A DNA stretch of 43,501 nucleotides from JANPPS01 sp043758105 (lineage in GTDB: Bacteria > Pseudomonadota > Alphaproteobacteria > Acetobacterales > Acetobacteraceae): the NCBI GenBank assembly GCA_043758105.1, contig JAYVOF010000251.1, positions 1 through 43,501 on the forward strand. Reading direction: 5' to 3'. The notes beneath the pieces were generated by a model. The model was not told the DNA's origin. It saw nothing but the letters and a program-made list of their open reading frames with translations, and did not search any database. This document shows positions 1-8,118 of the stretch, piece by piece (positions within the stretch are counted from its first letter, which is position 1; each line of letters starts with the position of its first letter). The position numbers and the translations under genes are program-made.

Positions 1-611
1 AGCGCGTAGAACACGCCGAACGCCACGGCCGCGATCAGGAAGCGCAGCCCGGCACACGCCTCGGCGACATAGAAAACGCCCTCCGGGATCTCGATGACGA
101 AGTCCGTCACATAGTTCGGGATTCGTAGGACATTGAGCCCGATCTCGGTGATATGCGCCGTCACCATCTGTAGGACCGGCGTGACGAACGCCCCGAACGG
201 CACGAGGAACACGAGGAACACGAGCGGCGCCAGCAGCGCGCGGAACAGCCGCCAGCCGAGCACGGTGAGGAATAGCACCTCGACCAGGCCCAGTGCGGCA
301 AGCTGACGCCCCTCCATGATACCCAGCCGCTCCGCCACGAACCAAACGAGCGCGCCGGGCACGGCCAGGAATGCGAAATGGATGTCCGGGGCCGGCACCA
401 TGCCGGACAGCGCATCCCGCCGCTCCCACGCCAAATACAGCGCCATCGGCACCACCAGAAAACAGTGCCCATAGGCGGTGGATGCGATCCACACCGACAC
501 CGCGGCCCGGCATTCCGGCCAAAACAGCATCATGAGGGCGACAAGACCGCCCCCGAGGACGAGCGGGACCGGCGCGGTGAGGGAGCGCGTGGGGGCCGTG
601 GTCACCGACAT
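1..611 (-). CDS. xrtA: Exosortase A (XrtA), C-terminal part beyond the left edge
   Basis: Integral inner-membrane cysteine protease/transpeptidase thought to cleave and re-anchor PEP-CTERM proteins during export. Read leftward from the ATG at 611, the frame stays open for 203 codons to the window edge. It starts MSVTTAPTRSL and shows successive hydrophobic segments. Near the edge lies EACAGLRFL, the exosortase active-site block, with the catalytic cysteine at about residue 186 (bases 54-56). The downstream catalytic Arg and His would lie outside the window. The start is 4 bases after the FemAB stop, so it is the sixth gene of the leftward operon. Its neighbours are all XrtA-associated families, which supports the A-type assignment. 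The family call is firm; only completeness is unknown. Confidence 0.9.
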   Translation of the reverse strand, partial: MSVTTAPTRSLTAPVPLVLGGGLVALMMLFWPECRAAVSVWIASTAYGHCFLVVPMALYLAWERRDALSGMVPAPDIHFAFLAVPGALVWFVAERLGIMEGRQLAALGLVEVLFLTVLGWRLFRALLAPLVFLVFLVPFGAFVTPVLQMVTAHITEIGLNVLRIPNYVTDFVIEIPEGVFYVAEACAGLRFLIAAVAFGVFYA

Positions 612-615
612 GCTG

Positions 616-1665
616 TTATCCTACGCCGCGCACGATATGGGGGCCGATGATGTTGGCGACCCGGATCGGCAGCCGCTTCCAGGCCGCGATGAAGAGCCGG
701 TATTTAGGGTTGAGCGGGTTGTGGTCTGGGATGGTAGAACCGGGCTTGAGGCGATACTGATATCGTAACGGCTCGGGCGAGAAACCCCAGTTCTTTTTGA
801 ACGCGAACGCACCGGTGCCGGCCTTGCTGCGACCGAAATCGAACAGTCGGGCACCCTGGGCGGCCGCGCGGCGCATGACCTCCCAATACATGAAATCATT
901 GGAATAGCTCTGGCGGGCGGCCGCGGTGCCGCCGCCGTAATAGGGCAGCACCTCACCCCGGTCGTAGAAATTCATGACGGCGCTGACGGGGGTGTCCCCG
1001 TCCAGGATGGTGACGACGTCCATTTGGGCTCCGAACGTCTCGGCCAGAATGCGGAAATAGCTGCGGCTGAACACCGGCGTGCCAAGGTTACGCACACTTT
1101 CGGCATAGATCGCGTGCAGCCCATCCACGTCGCGTGACACGTGGGAGGTGAGGCCGCGCTCGATGCCCTTGCGCACCATCGCCCGTTGTTTGCGGGGAAT
1201 GGCCTTCATATTTGCGTCGTCATCGGCCGCGATGGGCTTGCGGAACGTGACATACAGGTCCGCCCGGACCGGCCACTCGGCCTCCGGCAGCCATCCGTCT
1301 GGCAAGGGGTGCAGGAAACGGAATTCTGCGACCGTGGCACCCAAGCGTGGCATGAGGGCGGTGACATGCGCGTCCATCGCCGCCGCCGTTTCCGCATCGG
1401 CGGCGAGCGGGCCGCCATAGACGCAGAACGGATTGGAGATCAGCCCGTTGCCGAATAGCCGGGTTTTGACGTGCACCAACGGTAGGATGCCGGTGATCGC
1501 CCCGTCCCGCTCGGCCACGATATAGTGCGGCGTGTGACGGAAGGCGCGGGCAATGATTCCGGCCCAAGCGGCCCGATGAAAGAACGTGCCGTGCGGTGAC
1601 GCTGCCGCGAACGCGTCCCACGCCGGGATATCGGACGGCACCAGCGCGCGGCAGCGGACGGCCAT
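616..1665 (-). CDS. FemAB-like protein, XrtA/PEP-CTERM system-associated
   Basis: A 349-residue protein of the FemAB/GNAT-fold family that accompanies XrtA loci (TIGR03019 type). Related FemAB enzymes transfer amino acids from aminoacyl-tRNA to peptidoglycan precursors. The substrate of the XrtA-associated branch is unknown. The N-terminal half reads as one acyltransferase-like lobe (IVAERDGAITGILPLV near residue 50). The second lobe holds YYGGG, YWEVM and the conserved FDFGRSKAGTGAFAFKKNW block near residues 275-300. The length is typical. The ATG at 1665 follows the deacetylase stop by 3 bases, and the stop lies 4 bases before xrtA, so the three are probably translated together. No signal peptide is seen, so it is expected in the cytoplasm. 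Confidence 0.87.
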   Translation of the reverse strand: MAVRCRALVPSDIPAWDAFAAASPHGTFFHRAAWAGIIARAFRHTPHYIVAERDGAITGILPLVHVKTRLFGNGLISNPFCVYGGPLAADAETAAAMDAHVTALMPRLGATVAEFRFLHPLPDGWLPEAEWPVRADLYVTFRKPIAADDDANMKAIPRKQRAMVRKGIERGLTSHVSRDVDGLHAIYAESVRNLGTPVFSRSYFRILAETFGAQMDVVTILDGDTPVSAVMNFYDRGEVLPYYGGGTAAARQSYSNDFMYWEVMRRAAAQGARLFDFGRSKAGTGAFAFKKNWGFSPEPLRYQYRLKPGSTIPDHNPLNPKYRLFIAAWKRLPIRVANIIGPHIVRGVG

Positions 1666-1668
1666 ACG

Positions 1669-2529
1669 TCAGGCCGCCAGGGCGGTGGCGAACACCTGGT
1701 CCATCCGTCCCCAGGCGAAATCCCGTAGAAGGTGATCGAGCCGTCCCGACATGGCGCCGAGGTTTACCGTGTGCCGGAACCGCGACATACGGCTCGCCTG
1801 AGGGACAGAGGGTTGCGCCGGGTCGACCTCCCAGGGGTGAAAATAGAACACGCCCGGTGCCTGCTCGACGCGGTTGAAGCGGCGGAGTGCGGCGCGAAAG
1901 AGGGCGTAGGGCGTGAGCCGAAAATATCCGCCGCCCGAAATCGGCAGGTTCCGCCCGCCGAGGCGCAAGGTGGTCATCGGAAGTTCCACCAGCCGTCCGT
2001 GGCCGGGCCGATGGGGGAAACGCGGGGCGTCCGGCGAGCCATAGAGGTCATGCTGCACGGGATAGACACTCGAGCTATAGGTGTAGCCCTCGGCCTCCAG
2101 CACGTCGAAGGCCCATAGATTGCGTGGGCCGATCGAGAATGTGGGCGCGCGGTAGCCGCGGACCGCGACGCCGCCCAGATCTTCTAGCACCGCCTTGGCC
2201 CGGCGCACGTCGCTTTCGAACATTTCGGGCGTTTGTCCGTCGGCCCGCGCGTGGCCGTAGCCGTGGCTCGCGAGTTCATGTCCCGCGGCCACGATCTGCC
2301 GGACGATGTGCGGGTAGCGTTCGGCCACCCAGCCTAGGGTGAAGAAGGTGCCGACGACACCCGCCCGGCTGAATTGCGCCAAGATCCGGTCCATGTTCGC
2401 CTCGACCCGGCATGGAATGCTGTCCCAGCTGGCGCGGTCGATGCAGGTGGCGAAGGCTTGCACCTGAAAATAGTCTTCGACGTCCACCGTCATGGCGTTG
2501 GGACGCCGGGGCTCGGCCGGTGCCATCAT
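1669..2529 (-). CDS. Polysaccharide deacetylase, XrtA-associated (NodB fold, DUF3473)
   Basis: A 286-residue NodB/carbohydrate-esterase-4 enzyme of the XrtA-associated type (TIGR03006). It probably removes N-acetyl groups from the exopolysaccharide. NodB motif 1 is TVDVEDYF (residues 14-21). Motif 2 is HELASHGYGH (84-93), giving metal ligands His89 and His93. Motif 3 is RGYRAPTFSI (124-133), and FHPWE (230-234) is the late active-site block. The chosen ATG overlaps the stop of the upstream ATPase gene by four bases. An internal Met13 directly before TVDVED could also serve. No signal peptide is visible. Fourth gene of the leftward operon. Confidence 0.91.
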   Translation of the reverse strand: MMAPAEPRRPNAMTVDVEDYFQVQAFATCIDRASWDSIPCRVEANMDRILAQFSRAGVVGTFFTLGWVAERYPHIVRQIVAAGHELASHGYGHARADGQTPEMFESDVRRAKAVLEDLGGVAVRGYRAPTFSIGPRNLWAFDVLEAEGYTYSSSVYPVQHDLYGSPDAPRFPHRPGHGRLVELPMTTLRLGGRNLPISGGGYFRLTPYALFRAALRRFNRVEQAPGVFYFHPWEVDPAQPSVPQASRMSRFRHTVNLGAMSGRLDHLLRDFAWGRMDQVFATALAA

Positions 2530-3530
2530 CGAACCCCGAGCATCTGCGTCAGACGCCGGAACACCAGTTCGCGCTGGGCCATTTGCGTCTCGAGCGCCTC
2601 GATCCGGCTGAGCAAGCCGGCCGTTTCGGTGTTATGGGGAAGGCTTCCATGGCCGATCCCGTTGAGGGCCGGGGCGCCGAATTGAGGCGTGGCTGTCTCT
2701 GCCCAGTCGGCGCCGCCCTCGAGATCCTGGGTCAGCTCGGACGCGGTCGCGTCCACCACGGCGCTGGTGATGATGTGCGCCTCTTCCAAAACGCCATACA
2801 GCAGAATGCGCGAACAGAGCCGATTGATCCGGCGGGGGATCCCGCTGCTGTGGTGAAAGACGGCGGCGAACGCACCATCCTCCCAATGCGGATCGTCGTT
2901 CCAGCCGACGGCCAGCAGCCGATGCTCGATATAGGCCCGGGTTTCGTCCTGGCTGAGTGGACCCAAATGGTAGGAGGTGAGCACGCGTTGCCGGAGCTGT
3001 TCGAGGTTGGGGCTGGCGAGCATCCGGCGGAATTGCGGCTGTCCCAGCAGGATCGTCTGCAGGGACGTGCGTCCATCCACGGTAATGTTGGACAGCATGC
3101 GCAGCTCCTCCAAGGCGGGGAGCGACAGGTTTTGCGCCTCATCCACGATCAATAGGCAGCGCCGGCCGGAAGATTGATGGTCGCGCAGCACGCCCACGAA
3201 CCGCTGGAGCAGCGCGGACTTGTTCAGCGTTTCATCGACAAGGCCGAAGCCGGCCATGGCCAGGCGGAACAGGTCGTTTTCCGACACCTGTGTCGTGCTG
3301 ACACGGGCGATGGTATAGGCACTTTCATCCATTTGGGAGCGCAACCACTCCACCAAAGTGGTCTTGCCGGCACCAACTTCGCCGGTGATGATGATGAAGC
3401 CTTCGCCTTGCGCCAGACCGTAATTGAGGTGAGCGATAGCCTTGCTATGCCCCTTGCTGCCGAAGAAAAACCGGCTGTCTGGGGTCAATTGGAACGGCAT
3501 GGCCGTAAGGTTGTAAAAGTCTTCGTACAC
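2526..3530 (-). CDS. XrtA-associated AAA ATPase (ExeA/GspA-like)
   Basis: A 334-residue AAA ATPase resembling ExeA/GspA, of the type found in XrtA polysaccharide loci (TIGR03015). The opening MYEDFYNLTAMPFQLTPDS is characteristic. Walker A is GEVGAGKTT at residues 50-58 and Walker B is LLIVDEAQ at 126-133. A C-terminal helical region starts near residue 250 and ends in a probable short coiled coil (residues 305-330). ExeA homologues use ATP to help assemble envelope complexes; a role in export or assembly of the polysaccharide machinery is inferred. It begins 12 bases after the beta-barrel gene stop and overlaps the deacetylase start by four bases. Confidence 0.91.
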   Translation of the reverse strand: MYEDFYNLTAMPFQLTPDSRFFFGSKGHSKAIAHLNYGLAQGEGFIIITGEVGAGKTTLVEWLRSQMDESAYTIARVSTTQVSENDLFRLAMAGFGLVDETLNKSALLQRFVGVLRDHQSSGRRCLLIVDEAQNLSLPALEELRMLSNITVDGRTSLQTILLGQPQFRRMLASPNLEQLRQRVLTSYHLGPLSQDETRAYIEHRLLAVGWNDDPHWEDGAFAAVFHHSSGIPRRINRLCSRILLYGVLEEAHIITSAVVDATASELTQDLEGGADWAETATPQFGAPALNGIGHGSLPHNTETAGLLSRIEALETQMAQRELVFRRLTQMLGVR

Positions 3531-3542
3531 AGGAACCGCCGA

Positions 3543-5294
3543 TCAGAAGCTTTTACGCAGGCCAACGATAATCTGATTTTCGGTATAGTTGCCTTGATTT
3601 CCGAAAATCGTCTGCGCCTGGCTGCCTGTACGTTGGATAAAAGTATATCGCACGCTTCCGCTGAGCGTCTGCGTAAACAAATAATTGAGTGCCGCCTGTC
3701 CCGATATTGAGGTCGTCGAACTTTGGGACGACCCTGTACCGAGGTTGGAATAGCTGGTCACGCCATAGCTTACGGACGCCGAGCTGGTCAGGACCGGTGT
3801 CAGCTCGTGCTGCCATGCCAGCGTGCCGAACGTGCCGTTGGAGGATGATCCGGCGGGTAGGATCGGCAGAAACGAGCCATTGCTCGGTCCGAATGATGTC
3901 GCGGTGATGTTGGACCGGTCCTCGTTCACGACCGAGGCGCTGAACACGTCACGGTTTAGCACGAGCGATCCGTTTACGGAAAACCGGCGGAGGCGGAACA
4001 GGCCGTTTTGGGTGCCAAACAGGCTACTGGTCGATGACACCGGTGCCCCTGTCACGGTGTCGGTGACCAGGCCCGTGCTGCCGATGGTGGTGGATTGCAG
4101 CAGATTTTGCTGATCCTCAGCGTCGGTCGAAAGCCCCTCGCTATACCGGGCATACAGCCGCGTTCGTGCCGTGGGTGACACGGCAGCGTCGAGATACAGG
4201 CCGTTGGCGCCATCCCGGCGGGCGATGCCGACGGAAATCGTGCTGTCGGGGGCCGGCGTGAACCGCACGCCGGCATTCCAAATCGGCTCACTCAGGCGAT
4301 AGCCGGGGGTGCCGCTAAAATAGAGATCCTGGAAACCGCCGCCGACGACGAGGGTAATGGTTCGCGTGACGGCATAGCCCACGTCGTTGGAGATTAGATT
4401 GCGGTAGGCGCCATGATAGGAACCAGCGCCGGAATATTGAACGGCTTCGACCGTGGTAATGTTGTTGAATCGGCCCAGATTTTCACCGGTAATGAACGTT
4501 CCACGCTCGCGCTGTGTCGTGAGGTTGCCGGTCACCCCTAGGCCCGAATTGCTTATGCTTTGCAGCGCGGCCAGTTGGCTCGGGGTAAAATTCGTCCCAT
4601 TCGACCGCGAGTCTTGCAGTGTGCGCAGGATCGAATAGCCGACCCGCCCAGTGCCCCAGCCACCGAACCGGTGCTCGACATAGGGTGTCGCACTGACCGT
4701 GATGCTTTGGACCTGGTCCTGCGGATTGAGTTGGCTTGCGCCGTTATAGCCGAGGCCCCCGGTCCGCGATTGCTGCGAGATGGAGGCGCGCAGGTCTAGG
4801 AAGAGTGTTTCCGGCACGAGGGTCGTGAGCGCCGAGCCGTTGAAATATTGATCGAACCGGGTCTGGGCCGAGTTGCTGGCGTAGATGTAGGCGAGGGGCG
4901 TGTAGGCGGCGTTGACCTTGATGCGTGAGGTCTCGCCAGAGACGACGAGCGCGGGCGAGATCGTGGTGAAAACGTCGAACCGCTGGGACCGCGAGGTCTC
5001 CTGCGCGTTGTCGGTCACGCCAACATCCACCCCAATCGACGGCGAGATGATCCATGCCGGCTGTGCCAAGCGATCCGCGGGCTTTTGCTGATAGGCTTCT
5101 AGTTGCTGCCTTAAGTCGCCAGTTCGCACATCGACGGATGCGGCGGGGAGCGATGGATACCCGCCGCCGACCTGCCCAAGCGCCGGGCCTGCGACACACA
5201 GGCCCACAAGCCCCGGCAAGCCCGTGCGGAGGAGTGAGGAGGGATAGCTTCCGGGCCGGGCCGGGCCGGAGAATAGGCGGGGGCGCATCACCAT
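3543..5294 (-). CDS. Outer-membrane beta-barrel protein, PEP-CTERM system-associated
   Basis: A 583-residue predicted outer-membrane protein of the TIGR03016 kind. A positively charged N-terminus and hydrophobic stretch ending in PALGQ (about residue 41) form a Sec signal peptide. The rest alternates short aromatic/hydrophobic strands with Ser/Thr/Gly-rich loops, and the chain ends in ...VGLRKSF with the terminal Phe expected of barrels handled by the BAM machinery. It probably provides or supports the outer-membrane step of polysaccharide export. This matters because no Wza-like exporter gene is present nearby. Met3 is an alternative start. It begins 5 bases after the autokinase stop, as second gene of the operon. 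Confidence 0.86.
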   Translation of the reverse strand: MVMRPRLFSGPARPGSYPSSLLRTGLPGLVGLCVAGPALGQVGGGYPSLPAASVDVRTGDLRQQLEAYQQKPADRLAQPAWIISPSIGVDVGVTDNAQETSRSQRFDVFTTISPALVVSGETSRIKVNAAYTPLAYIYASNSAQTRFDQYFNGSALTTLVPETLFLDLRASISQQSRTGGLGYNGASQLNPQDQVQSITVSATPYVEHRFGGWGTGRVGYSILRTLQDSRSNGTNFTPSQLAALQSISNSGLGVTGNLTTQRERGTFITGENLGRFNNITTVEAVQYSGAGSYHGAYRNLISNDVGYAVTRTITLVVGGGFQDLYFSGTPGYRLSEPIWNAGVRFTPAPDSTISVGIARRDGANGLYLDAAVSPTARTRLYARYSEGLSTDAEDQQNLLQSTTIGSTGLVTDTVTGAPVSSTSSLFGTQNGLFRLRRFSVNGSLVLNRDVFSASVVNEDRSNITATSFGPSNGSFLPILPAGSSSNGTFGTLAWQHELTPVLTSSASVSYGVTSYSNLGTGSSQSSTTSISGQAALNYLFTQTLSGSVRYTFIQRTGSQAQTIFGNQGNYTENQIIVGLRKSF

Positions 5295-5299
5295 CGATC

Positions 5300-6313
5300 C
5301 TAGGTATACGACCCGTAATAGTCATAGGCCCCAAACGTGTGGCTGGTGGTGAGGCGAACCTTGTTCAGCAAAATCGTGATGGTCGGGCATACTCGCACCA
5401 AGTCGATTGCGGCCTCAACCTCGGTCCGCTGTGTCCGTTCCGCCTCGACCACCATCACCACCTGTCCGACATACGGTGCGACTGTGTGCGGGTCGCTGGT
5501 GGAAAGGCAAGGTGGCGCGTCGAGGACGATGAGGTGCTTGGGAAAGCGGCGGGCGATCCGGGTGATGGTCGGCGGGATCGGGCGTACGCTGGTCGGGTCC
5601 ATCGCCTCACCGACGCGCGTTCCGACCGGCATGAATTGCAGGTTGTTGATGGCGGTGTTCAGGATCACATCCTCCGGCCGCAGGGAGGAGTTGACGACCA
5701 AGTCCTGCAGGCCAATCCGATCGCCCACCCCAAGCTGCACCGAGATGGGCTTGAGCTTTGCGTCGAGGTCCACGAGGAGCACTTTTTCCGTGCCGTGCTG
5801 AGCGATGCTGCCGGCGAGGTTGAGGGCGCTGAAGCTTTTGCCCTCGTTGGGACGGGCGCTGGTGATCATGACGACGTTGTGGGCACCGCCCCCGTCCTGC
5901 TCGGCCCGGAGCGCGCGTAATATCCGGCCGATGACGATGCGATACTCTTCGGAAATCCGGGTTCGGGCGGTGCGTGCCACCACCATGCCGGCCCGCTCCA
6001 ACGCTTCCAGCGAGATGGTCGGGTTCGCCAAAGCCGGATCAGGCTTGGCCGCCGGGCTCAATGATGCCGGGCTCGATGACGCCGGGCTACGGGGGGCGTC
6101 AGCCCCGGAAGCCGGCATGGTGAAGCCGGCGCTCGCGGCTGCGGGGCGCTGTGCGGGTAGGGGCACCGGGGCGGGCACCGGCGCATCCAAACCCCGCATG
6201 ACGGTGGACCGGTCGCTCATGGCCTGATCGGCGACGGTATCGGGGCTGACGCGGGTGTTCCCAGAGCGCAGCAGGGCGGCGGCACGTTCGATCAAATGGT
6301 CCGATCCGGACAT
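5300..6313 (-). CDS. XrtA-associated tyrosine-protein autokinase (EpsG/BY-kinase type)
   Basis: A 337-residue soluble BY-kinase of the XrtA type (TIGR03018), expected to control polysaccharide chain length by autophosphorylation. Walker A is SARPNEGKS (152-160), Walker A' is VLLVDLD (178-184) and Walker B is LIVLDAP (261-267). A tyrosine cluster in the C-terminal tail (Tyr330, 332, 333, 336) is the autophosphorylation site. Residues about 40-100 form a Pro/Ala/Ser-rich linker that includes a 15-base tandem repeat. BY-kinases need a membrane activator, usually a GNVR/Wzz protein encoded next door; none is present here. First recognisable gene of the leftward operon, facing a 460-base gap. Confidence 0.9.
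   Translation of the reverse strand: MSGSDHLIERAAALLRSGNTRVSPDTVADQAMSDRSTVMRGLDAPVPAPVPLPAQRPAAASAGFTMPASGADAPRSPASSSPASLSPAAKPDPALANPTISLEALERAGMVVARTARTRISEEYRIVIGRILRALRAEQDGGGAHNVVMITSARPNEGKSFSALNLAGSIAQHGTEKVLLVDLDAKLKPISVQLGVGDRIGLQDLVVNSSLRPEDVILNTAINNLQFMPVGTRVGEAMDPTSVRPIPPTITRIARRFPKHLIVLDAPPCLSTSDPHTVAPYVGQVVMVVEAERTQRTEVEAAIDLVRVCPTITILLNKVRLTTSHTFGAYDYYGSYT
6051..6095. repeat. Three-copy 15-base tandem repeat in the autokinase linker
   Basis: Three adjacent units beginning GCCGGGCT start at 6051, 6066 and 6081; the first two differ at two positions and the third is diverged. On the minus strand they encode an SPASx-type repeat at residues 76-90 of the autokinase, inside its low-complexity linker. 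The unit keeps the frame, so copy-number change would alter only linker length. Confidence 0.6.
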
Positions 6314-6314
6314 G

Positions 6315-6494
6315 CTAAACCCTGATCAAGCAGCGGGCTTGGAACGATCTTGCGATCGAGGATGCCGGAGGCCAGGAGGGTCCGCTAATAAGCATCGATG
6401 ACGTCTTCCTTCGCAGCGCAGGCTTTGGACGCCGAGGCCCCATAGAAAGGCCATTACATCCGGGCGGGTGGGTCCGTCCAGTGAACGCGATCAC
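6315..6494 (-). CDS. Possible small leader ORF (59 codons) upstream of the autokinase
   Basis: A leftward GTG-started frame at 6494 sits 5 bases after a strong Shine-Dalgarno (GAGGAGG). It ends in TAG one base before the autokinase ATG. Just upstream, AAGGAG precedes a two-codon ORF, ATG ACA TGA (6513-6505), whose stop overlaps the second Shine-Dalgarno. The predicted peptide is rich in Pro, Ser and Arg, has no recognisable domain and no membrane segment. It may be a translated leader coupling ribosomes to the autokinase, a remnant of a lost gene, or chance. I do not recognise it. Confidence 0.22.
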   Translation of the reverse strand: MIAFTGRTHPPGCNGLSMGPRRPKPALRRKTSSMLISGPSWPPASSIARSFQARCLIRV

Positions 6495-6590
6495 GATTGC
6501 CTCCTCATGTCATAAAAACTCCTTGGTCGTTTCTACCATCACTGCCTTAATCGAACCTTAAAGAGGGTGGATACGTCCGGCATCGATAGC

Positions 6591-6603
6591 GAACGAATCG
6601 TTC
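6591..6603. promoter_or_regulatory. Perfect 13-base palindrome, candidate operator
   Basis: GAACGA-A-TCGTTC is a perfect inverted repeat with six-base arms. It lies in the divergent region, 54 bases upstream of the candidate -35 element. Its size and position fit a dimeric regulator, but no factor can be assigned from sequence alone. Confidence 0.3.
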
Positions 6604-6630
6604 ATACCGATAGAATCGTCAGGGTGCATC

Positions 6631-6656
6631 GGGTTTGCAGTTCGCAACCGAAACCC
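6631..6656. promoter_or_regulatory. Dyad immediately upstream of the candidate sugar-transferase promoter
   Basis: GGGTTT (6631-6636) and AAACCC (6651-6656) are exact inverted arms, with an inner TTGC...GCAA pair (6635-6638 and 6643-6646). The dyad abuts the candidate -35 hexamer, the usual place for an activator of a sigma-70 promoter. PrsR, encoded downstream, is one possible binder. This is inference. Confidence 0.33.
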
Positions 6657-6685
6657 TTGAAGATTTTCTTGTTAGGCTGCATAAC
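6657..6685 (+). promoter_or_regulatory. Candidate sigma-70 promoter for the sugar transferase-prsKRT operon
   Basis: TTGAAG (6657-6662), a 17-base spacer and CATAAC (6680-6685) give two hexamers with four of six consensus matches each at ideal spacing. The predicted 5' leader before the ATG at 6774 is roughly 80 bases. No sigma-54 element (GG and GC separated by ten bases) was found in this region by eye. Confidence 0.4.
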
Positions 6686-6773
6686 TGGTTCCCGAAGCCA
6701 CCGCCAAATCAGCGTTCATCGCGTCGATGCGGCGTGACACTCGGTCGACCGGCAAAAATGGCGTGAGGGCATA

Positions 6774-8111
6774 ATGTCTCGTTTTGCGGTAAACAACCTA
6801 CCGATTGAGATGTTTGCGCTGTGGCTGCTGGAGTTTGCGCTCTGTTATTATCTGGCTTACGTGCTGCTCAGCCCGAGCATCGGGCAGACGAGCGTGGAGG
6901 CCATCACCACAACTCATGCGTTTTTACTAGCATTGGCAGTGGCCGCAACGGCGTTTCTGATTGGTCTTTACCGCCCGGCTGTATTCGCGCGCACCCGTAG
7001 CATGCTGGTCAACACGGCCCTGGGTGGCCTACTCGCGTTTCCCGCGGCCTGGCTCGCTGCGCGTTTCATTGGATTGAAGCCGGACCAGTTGGTTGGCTTC
7101 GACACGTTGTGGCCGCTAAAAATCGTGTCGATCTGGATCGCCGCGCTGTTTGTCACGCGGCTGACATTCCTGATCGCCATCCGCTCCAACCTGTTCGTTC
7201 GCCGGGTCGCGATGGTCGGCGGTGCTGGCGAGATGGTCGCGACCGTCGCCGCGGTGAGATCGGGACAAAAGGGCTTCATCGAGATCGTTTCCGGACCCAC
7301 TGACACCGCGGATCCCGCGACGCTCCGCGGTGCCGGAGTGCTGGACGTGATTCTTTCAAACTCTGCCGGACAAAAATTAACAGATGCGGACCGGCGTGGC
7401 TTTGCGGCAAAGGGAATAAGCCTTGAGACCGAGGCCGCGTTTTGGGAGCATCATCTCAAACGCGTCGATGTTGCAACGATCGGGCCCGATTGGGTTGCCG
7501 GCCTCGATCGCGCACCGCTCAGCCGGTTCCAACGTGCCGTAAACCGGGGAGGCGACATCGTCATCAGCCTCGGTTTGCTCATCTTTACCCTGCCGCTGAT
7601 GGGCCTTGTGGCGCTTCTGGTGCGTGGTGATAGTCCCGGTTCAGTCCTGTATAAACAAGAACGGGTCGGCCTCGGTGGGCGATCCTTTACCTTGCTTAAA
7701 TTCCGCAGCATGCGCGCCAATGCCGAAAACAGCGGCCCGGCCTGGGCCAGCATGGGTGACCCTCGGGTCACCCGCGTCGGTGCCTTCATCCGGCGCACGC
7801 GAATGGACGAGTTGCCGCAATTATTCAACGTATTGCGCGGTGAAATGAGTTTCATCGGCCCCCGCCCCGAACGGCCGCATTTCGTGCAACAACTCGCGAA
7901 CGTCATCCCGTTTTACTCTGAACGTGCCAGAGTCAAACCAGGATTGACGGGTTGGGCGCAAGTCAACTTCCCTTATGGTGCCTCTGTCGAGGATGCGCGG
8001 GTAAAGCTTTCTTATGATTTGTTTTACGTGAAGCATCGTAGTGTGTTGCTTGATATGGCGATTCTTTTTGCAACGGTGCGGGTCATCCTGTTCCAAGAGG
8101 GCTCCCGTTAG
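6774..8111 (+). CDS. XrtA-associated undecaprenyl-phosphate sugar phosphotransferase
   Basis: A 445-residue polyprenyl-phosphate glycosyl-1-phosphate transferase of the PEP-CTERM-associated type (TIGR03013). It should start polysaccharide synthesis by moving a sugar-1-phosphate from a nucleotide sugar to the membrane lipid carrier. The N-terminus carries about four membrane segments (residues 10-135), followed by a Rossmann-like linker domain. The catalytic bacterial sugar transferase domain spans about 259-445: membrane re-entrant segment, YKQERVGLGG (293-302), LLKFRSM (307-313), then the Asp-Glu dyad in MDELPQLFNVLRGEMSFIGP (344-363). The length fits the family. AGGG lies a few bases before the ATG. 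First gene of the rightward operon. Confidence 0.93.
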   Translation: MSRFAVNNLPIEMFALWLLEFALCYYLAYVLLSPSIGQTSVEAITTTHAFLLALAVAATAFLIGLYRPAVFARTRSMLVNTALGGLLAFPAAWLAARFIGLKPDQLVGFDTLWPLKIVSIWIAALFVTRLTFLIAIRSNLFVRRVAMVGGAGEMVATVAAVRSGQKGFIEIVSGPTDTADPATLRGAGVLDVILSNSAGQKLTDADRRGFAAKGISLETEAAFWEHHLKRVDVATIGPDWVAGLDRAPLSRFQRAVNRGGDIVISLGLLIFTLPLMGLVALLVRGDSPGSVLYKQERVGLGGRSFTLLKFRSMRANAENSGPAWASMGDPRVTRVGAFIRRTRMDELPQLFNVLRGEMSFIGPRPERPHFVQQLANVIPFYSERARVKPGLTGWAQVNFPYGASVEDARVKLSYDLFYVKHRSVLLDMAILFATVRVILFQEGSR

Positions 8112-8118
8112 TTAAACG

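Larger units (their letters stand above)
6314..6773. promoter_or_regulatory. Divergent intergenic region between the autokinase and sugar-transferase operons
   Basis: A 460-base region separating the two divergent XrtA operons, AT-richer than its surroundings. It contains a candidate sigma-70 promoter for the rightward operon, two dyads upstream of it (6591-6603 and 6631-6656), and a leftward small ORF with a strong ribosome-binding site. The genes normally found beside the autokinase (Wza-type exporter, GNVR chain-length protein) are absent. One leftward frame across about 6320-6430 looks protein-like but has an internal stop, so a decayed gene remnant is possible. Confidence 0.6.

Noticed and set aside
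6340..6353. Sigma-54-like element TGGAACGATCTTGC
   Set aside because: GG and GC are separated by nine bases, not the required ten, and the site lies over 400 bases from the rightward start in the wrong place for its gene.
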